Assembly: GCA_003854995.1 (NCBI GenBank)
Contig: RQOI01000386.1
Location: 1 to 7,340 of the forward strand
Direction: 5' to 3'
DNA from: Candidatus Zhuqueibacterota bacterium
GTDB lineage: Bacteria > Zhuqueibacterota > Zhuqueibacteria > Residuimicrobiales > Krinioviventaceae
Length of the DNA: 7,340 nucleotides
Part shown: positions 5,194-7,340 of the stretch, in pieces
How the letters are laid out: each line of letters begins with the position of its first letter
How positions within the stretch are numbered: the stretch's first letter is position 1
Notes under the pieces: model-generated
Told to the model about the DNA's origin: nothing
Database searches by the model: none
Seen by the model: only the letters and a program-made list of their open reading frames with translations
Position numbers and translations under genes: made by a program

Positions 5194-6480
5194 TCACTCG
5201 TTTGAATCTCGCGCTATTTGTGCGCCGAGGCTTTGCAGCTTGCCTTCCAGGTTTTCGTAACCGCGGTCGATTTGTTTGATATTGTAAATGATCGTCTCTC
5301 CCTCGGCGCACAGCGCCGCGATGACAAGCGCCATGCCGGCGCGGATATCGGGCGTGGTCACCTGCGTGCCATACAATTGCGCCGGTCCGACCACGACAAC
5401 GCGATGCGGATCGCACAGCACGATGCGCGCGCCCATGCCGATCAGGTGGTCGACAAAAAACATGCGGCCGTCGTACATTTTTTCAAAAAAGAGAGCGGTG
5501 CCCTTTGCCTGCGTCGCAGCGACGATCAAGATGCTCATCAAATCCGTCGGGAAACGCGGCCAGGCGCCGTCATCGATCTTTGGGATATCCCCGGCAAAAT
5601 CGGGGCGAATTTCCATGTTTTGCCCAGCCGGTATATAAAGCCGGTCGCTCGTGAGTTCGAAATCGATGCCCAACTTTGAATAGGTTGTCCGGATGACCTG
5701 TATCTCTTCGGGATTGACGCCCTCGATGGTGAGCGCAGAGTTGGTGACTGCCGCGAGGACGATATAGCCGCCGATCTCCAGCAAATCAGGGCCGATCGTG
5801 TGGTCGACGCCGCCGAGCCGCTCGACGCCATTGACGTGCAAGATATTGGCGCCAATGCCGGAGATGGCAGCGCCCATGGCATTGAGCATGTTCGACAAGC
5901 CGACGACGTGCGGCTCGCAGGCCGCATTCCGCAGGGTCGTTTTCCCGTGGGCGAGGACCGCTGCCATGAGGGCATTTTCTGTCGCGGTCACAGACTGCTC
6001 TTCAAAAAAGATATCAGCGCCTCTGAGCGCTTTTTTCTTGAAAACATAGGCGCGGTCGATTTCGCCGACCTCTGCGCCAAGAGAGGTGAAGGCGAGGAAA
6101 TGGTCGTCGAGACGGCGTCGCCCGATGACATCGCCGCCGGGTGGCGGCAACAAAACATGATGAAATCGCGTGATCAGCGGGCCGGCGAGCAATATGGCCG
6201 CGCGCAGCGTCCTGGCCTTTTCCGCTGTGATCTCGGCGGCACGAATGTTTTTGCAGCATATTTCAAAATCGTTGCGCGAGAGCTCTTTGACCGAGGCGCC
6301 CAAACTGCAGAGAATATCGAGCATGGACTGCACATCGCCAATGCGCGGGACGTTGCGGAGAATGACGGGGTCGTCCGTGAGCAGGGAGGCGGCCAGCGCT
6401 GGCAGCGCTTCGTTTTTGTTCCCTTGAATTTTCACCATGCCAGCAAGTTGATGGCCGCCCCGAATGACAAATCGATCCAT
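5194..6480 (-). CDS. murA: UDP-N-acetylglucosamine 1-carboxyvinyltransferase (MurA), Asp-type active site
   Basis: This 428-residue cytoplasmic enzyme transfers enolpyruvate from PEP to UDP-GlcNAc, the first committed step of peptidoglycan synthesis. The length and inside-out alpha/beta barrel pattern match the family (about 420). Conserved features are K22-N23 in QGNKNEALP, the RTLRAA segment (90-95), the catalytic loop PPPGGDVIGRRRLDDH (112-127), D313 in FPTDLMS (counterpart of the general base D305 of E. coli) and R406 in IDRGYENLEGKL (counterpart of R397). The residue equivalent to the catalytic Cys115 is D117 (codon GAT at 6130-6132). Natural Cys-to-Asp MurAs, as in Mycobacterium, Chlamydia and Borrelia, are active but insensitive to fosfomycin. 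The ATG is preceded by AGAGGA at good spacing. murB follows after 66 bases. The upstream barrel gene ends 137 bases before it, with no clear promoter seen in that gap. Confidence 0.96.
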   Translation of the reverse strand: MDRFVIRGGHQLAGMVKIQGNKNEALPALAASLLTDDPVILRNVPRIGDVQSMLDILCSLGASVKELSRNDFEICCKNIRAAEITAEKARTLRAAILLAGPLITRFHHVLLPPPGGDVIGRRRLDDHFLAFTSLGAEVGEIDRAYVFKKKALRGADIFFEEQSVTATENALMAAVLAHGKTTLRNAACEPHVVGLSNMLNAMGAAISGIGANILHVNGVERLGGVDHTIGPDLLEIGGYIVLAAVTNSALTIEGVNPEEIQVIRTTYSKLGIDFELTSDRLYIPAGQNMEIRPDFAGDIPKIDDGAWPRFPTDLMSILIVAATQAKGTALFFEKMYDGRMFFVDHLIGMGARIVLCDPHRVVVVGPAQLYGTQVTTPDIRAGMALVIAALCAEGETIIYNIKQIDRGYENLEGKLQSLGAQIARDSNE

Positions 6481-6573
6481 GACAATTCCTCTGATTGATC
6501 TCCAGACAGTGAAAAGGTAATCAATTCAAAGAAAAGATGAAACGATTTTTGCCGGCGAGGGGAATAGAGCTGA

Positions 6574-6606
6574 CCTGATTAATTCAGGCACACAAAAGCG
6601 GTTGTG
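6574..6606. other. Two adjacent small inverted repeats between the barrel gene and murA
   Basis: CCTGA/TCAGG (6574-6588, 5-base spacer) and CACAA/TTGTG (6591-6606, 6-base spacer) lie just after the stop of the upstream gene on the minus strand. Neither is followed by a T-tract, so I do not call a terminator. They may slow or end transcription of the barrel gene, or be chance. Confidence 0.2.
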
Positions 6607-6617
6607 AATGATCCAGG

Positions 6618-7241
6618 CTAAAAACGACCAACTCTGAATGATAAATTGAGGCTTAGCCCGGAGAGGTCTCGGTCATCCAGACCAATTAAATCGACCTTTT
6701 GCGCCAATCGATACGATAGACCGGCGCCGATGCGAAAGGCGGAGGTCATGTTGAGGACGGCGCTGACAGCGGGCTCCAGGATGATATAGGTGTCATTTTG
6801 ATTATAGGTCGCTGCGTATTCCTTGTCGCGATAGAACGCCTGGCCAATGCCGCCCAGACAGACGGCTTCGAGATGAATCAGTTTGTGCGAGTTGTGTACA
6901 TAACCGAGAACGAGTCCGCCGTAATTGGTGACAAGGACCAGCCCCTCGACCGGAAAGATGGCGGGCGCTTGCACGACCGTCGACAGCCCGGTGAATCCCA
7001 GTCCCAGGAGATACTTTTTATTCAAAAGCCAATAGAGCTCTCCGCCTACGAACAAGCTGTTCACCCCTTGCGGTCCGACGGGCGAAAACTTCATCATCGC
7101 TGCACCATAGATGGCGTGTTGAACAGGCTCTTCGAGCAGATTGGCAGACGACGATGATCCGCGAGCGCTGTCCGATTGCGCCAGTGCTGTCGGCAGGCAA
7201 ATGCAGGAGACCATGATGCAGCAAGTCAGTAATTTTTTCAT
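6618..7241 (-). CDS. Putative outer-membrane beta-barrel protein
   Basis: This is a 207-residue exported protein that I cannot place in a named family. The start is the ATG at 7239-7241, which has GAGG five bases upstream and gives a clean signal peptide (KK, then a hydrophobic stretch, cleavage after PTALA near residue 21). An earlier ATG at 7268 would put nine extra residues before the signal. The mature part has a Ser-rich linker (SARGSSSSAN) and then alternating hydrophobic/polar, glycine- and aromatic-rich segments typical of membrane beta-strands. Examples are SLFVGGELYWLL, YLLGLGFTGLS, YGGLVLGYVHN, FRIGAGLSYRLA and the final GLSLNLSFRVGRF. The last residue is Phe, the usual C-terminal signal for barrel assembly by BamA. 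The size suggests an 8-strand barrel. A promoter lies just upstream. Outer-membrane location is well supported by pattern only; the function is unknown. Confidence 0.75.
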   Translation of the reverse strand: MKKLLTCCIMVSCICLPTALAQSDSARGSSSSANLLEEPVQHAIYGAAMMKFSPVGPQGVNSLFVGGELYWLLNKKYLLGLGFTGLSTVVQAPAIFPVEGLVLVTNYGGLVLGYVHNSHKLIHLEAVCLGGIGQAFYRDKEYAATYNQNDTYIILEPAVSAVLNMTSAFRIGAGLSYRLAQKVDLIGLDDRDLSGLSLNLSFRVGRF

Positions 7242-7290
7242 AAATACCTCAGGACGAGCCGTGTGCACGTGTCAATTCATTTTATGAGAG

Positions 7291-7318
7291 GTTATAACAA
7301 TATTCAAATGTACATCAA
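7291..7318 (-). promoter_or_regulatory. Candidate sigma70-type promoter of the barrel gene
   Basis: On the minus strand TTGATG (7313-7318, 4 of 6 to the -35 consensus) and TATAAC (7291-7296, 5 of 6 to the -10) are separated by 16 bases. Transcription would begin near 7284, leaving a leader of about 43 bases before the ATG at 7241. Confidence 0.5.
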
Positions 7319-7340
7319 AGGAACGATTGTGCAGAAGCAA

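Noticed and set aside
5800..6498. Long plus-strand open frame (232 codons) opposite murA
   Set aside because: It is antisense to an intact MurA, its composition mirrors the murA codons, and no family motif or ribosome site was seen.

Overview
This 7.3 kb stretch looks like ordinary chromosome of a Gram-negative bacterium. Evidence for an outer membrane is a signal-peptide protein ending in an aromatic residue like a beta-barrel porin, a probable secreted lipoprotein and a DUF3108 exported protein. Base composition is moderate, and the protein style (membrane GT2, GH5 with a CBM6-like tail, MurA with Asp in place of the catalytic Cys) is reminiscent of FCB-type or candidate-phylum bacteria, but the phylum cannot be fixed from this window alone. 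No mobile element, CRISPR array, tRNA or rRNA was seen.

Layout, right to left in the direction of transcription (minus strand). (1) A 207-residue putative outer-membrane barrel protein (6618-7241) has its own candidate promoter at the right edge. (2) murA (5194-6480) is followed by murB (4225-5127); together they perform the two committed steps from UDP-GlcNAc to UDP-MurNAc in the cytoplasm. (3) A lone plus-strand gene (3737-4150) encodes a DUF1893 protein related to T. maritima TM1506 (cytidine-deaminase-like fold). It converges on murB and diverges from the next cluster. (4) A tight three-gene cluster runs to the left edge: a secreted GH5 glycoside hydrolase with a CBM6-like tail (1952-3577), a membrane GT2 glycosyltransferase (782-1942, 9 bases after it) and a DUF3108 exported protein (40-759, 22 bases further on).

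The three-gene cluster reads as a polysaccharide module (inner-membrane synthase, secreted hydrolase, periplasmic accessory protein), although the glycan is unknown. The divergent region between the GH5 and DUF1893 genes (3578-3736) is the regulatory hub. It carries a strong Shine-Dalgarno for GH5, a Fur-box-like sequence, and a 9-bp-arm dyad centred on the -10 element of the DUF1893 promoter.

Points worth a second look are the Cys-to-Asp MurA (predicted fosfomycin-insensitive), the GH5/GT2 pair in one reading frame separated by a single TAG, a perfect 23-nt inverted repeat inside the GT2 gene, and the regulatory dyads of the divergent region. No clearly new defence or mobile system is evident; the most plausible undescribed unit is the GH5-GT2-DUF3108 module.
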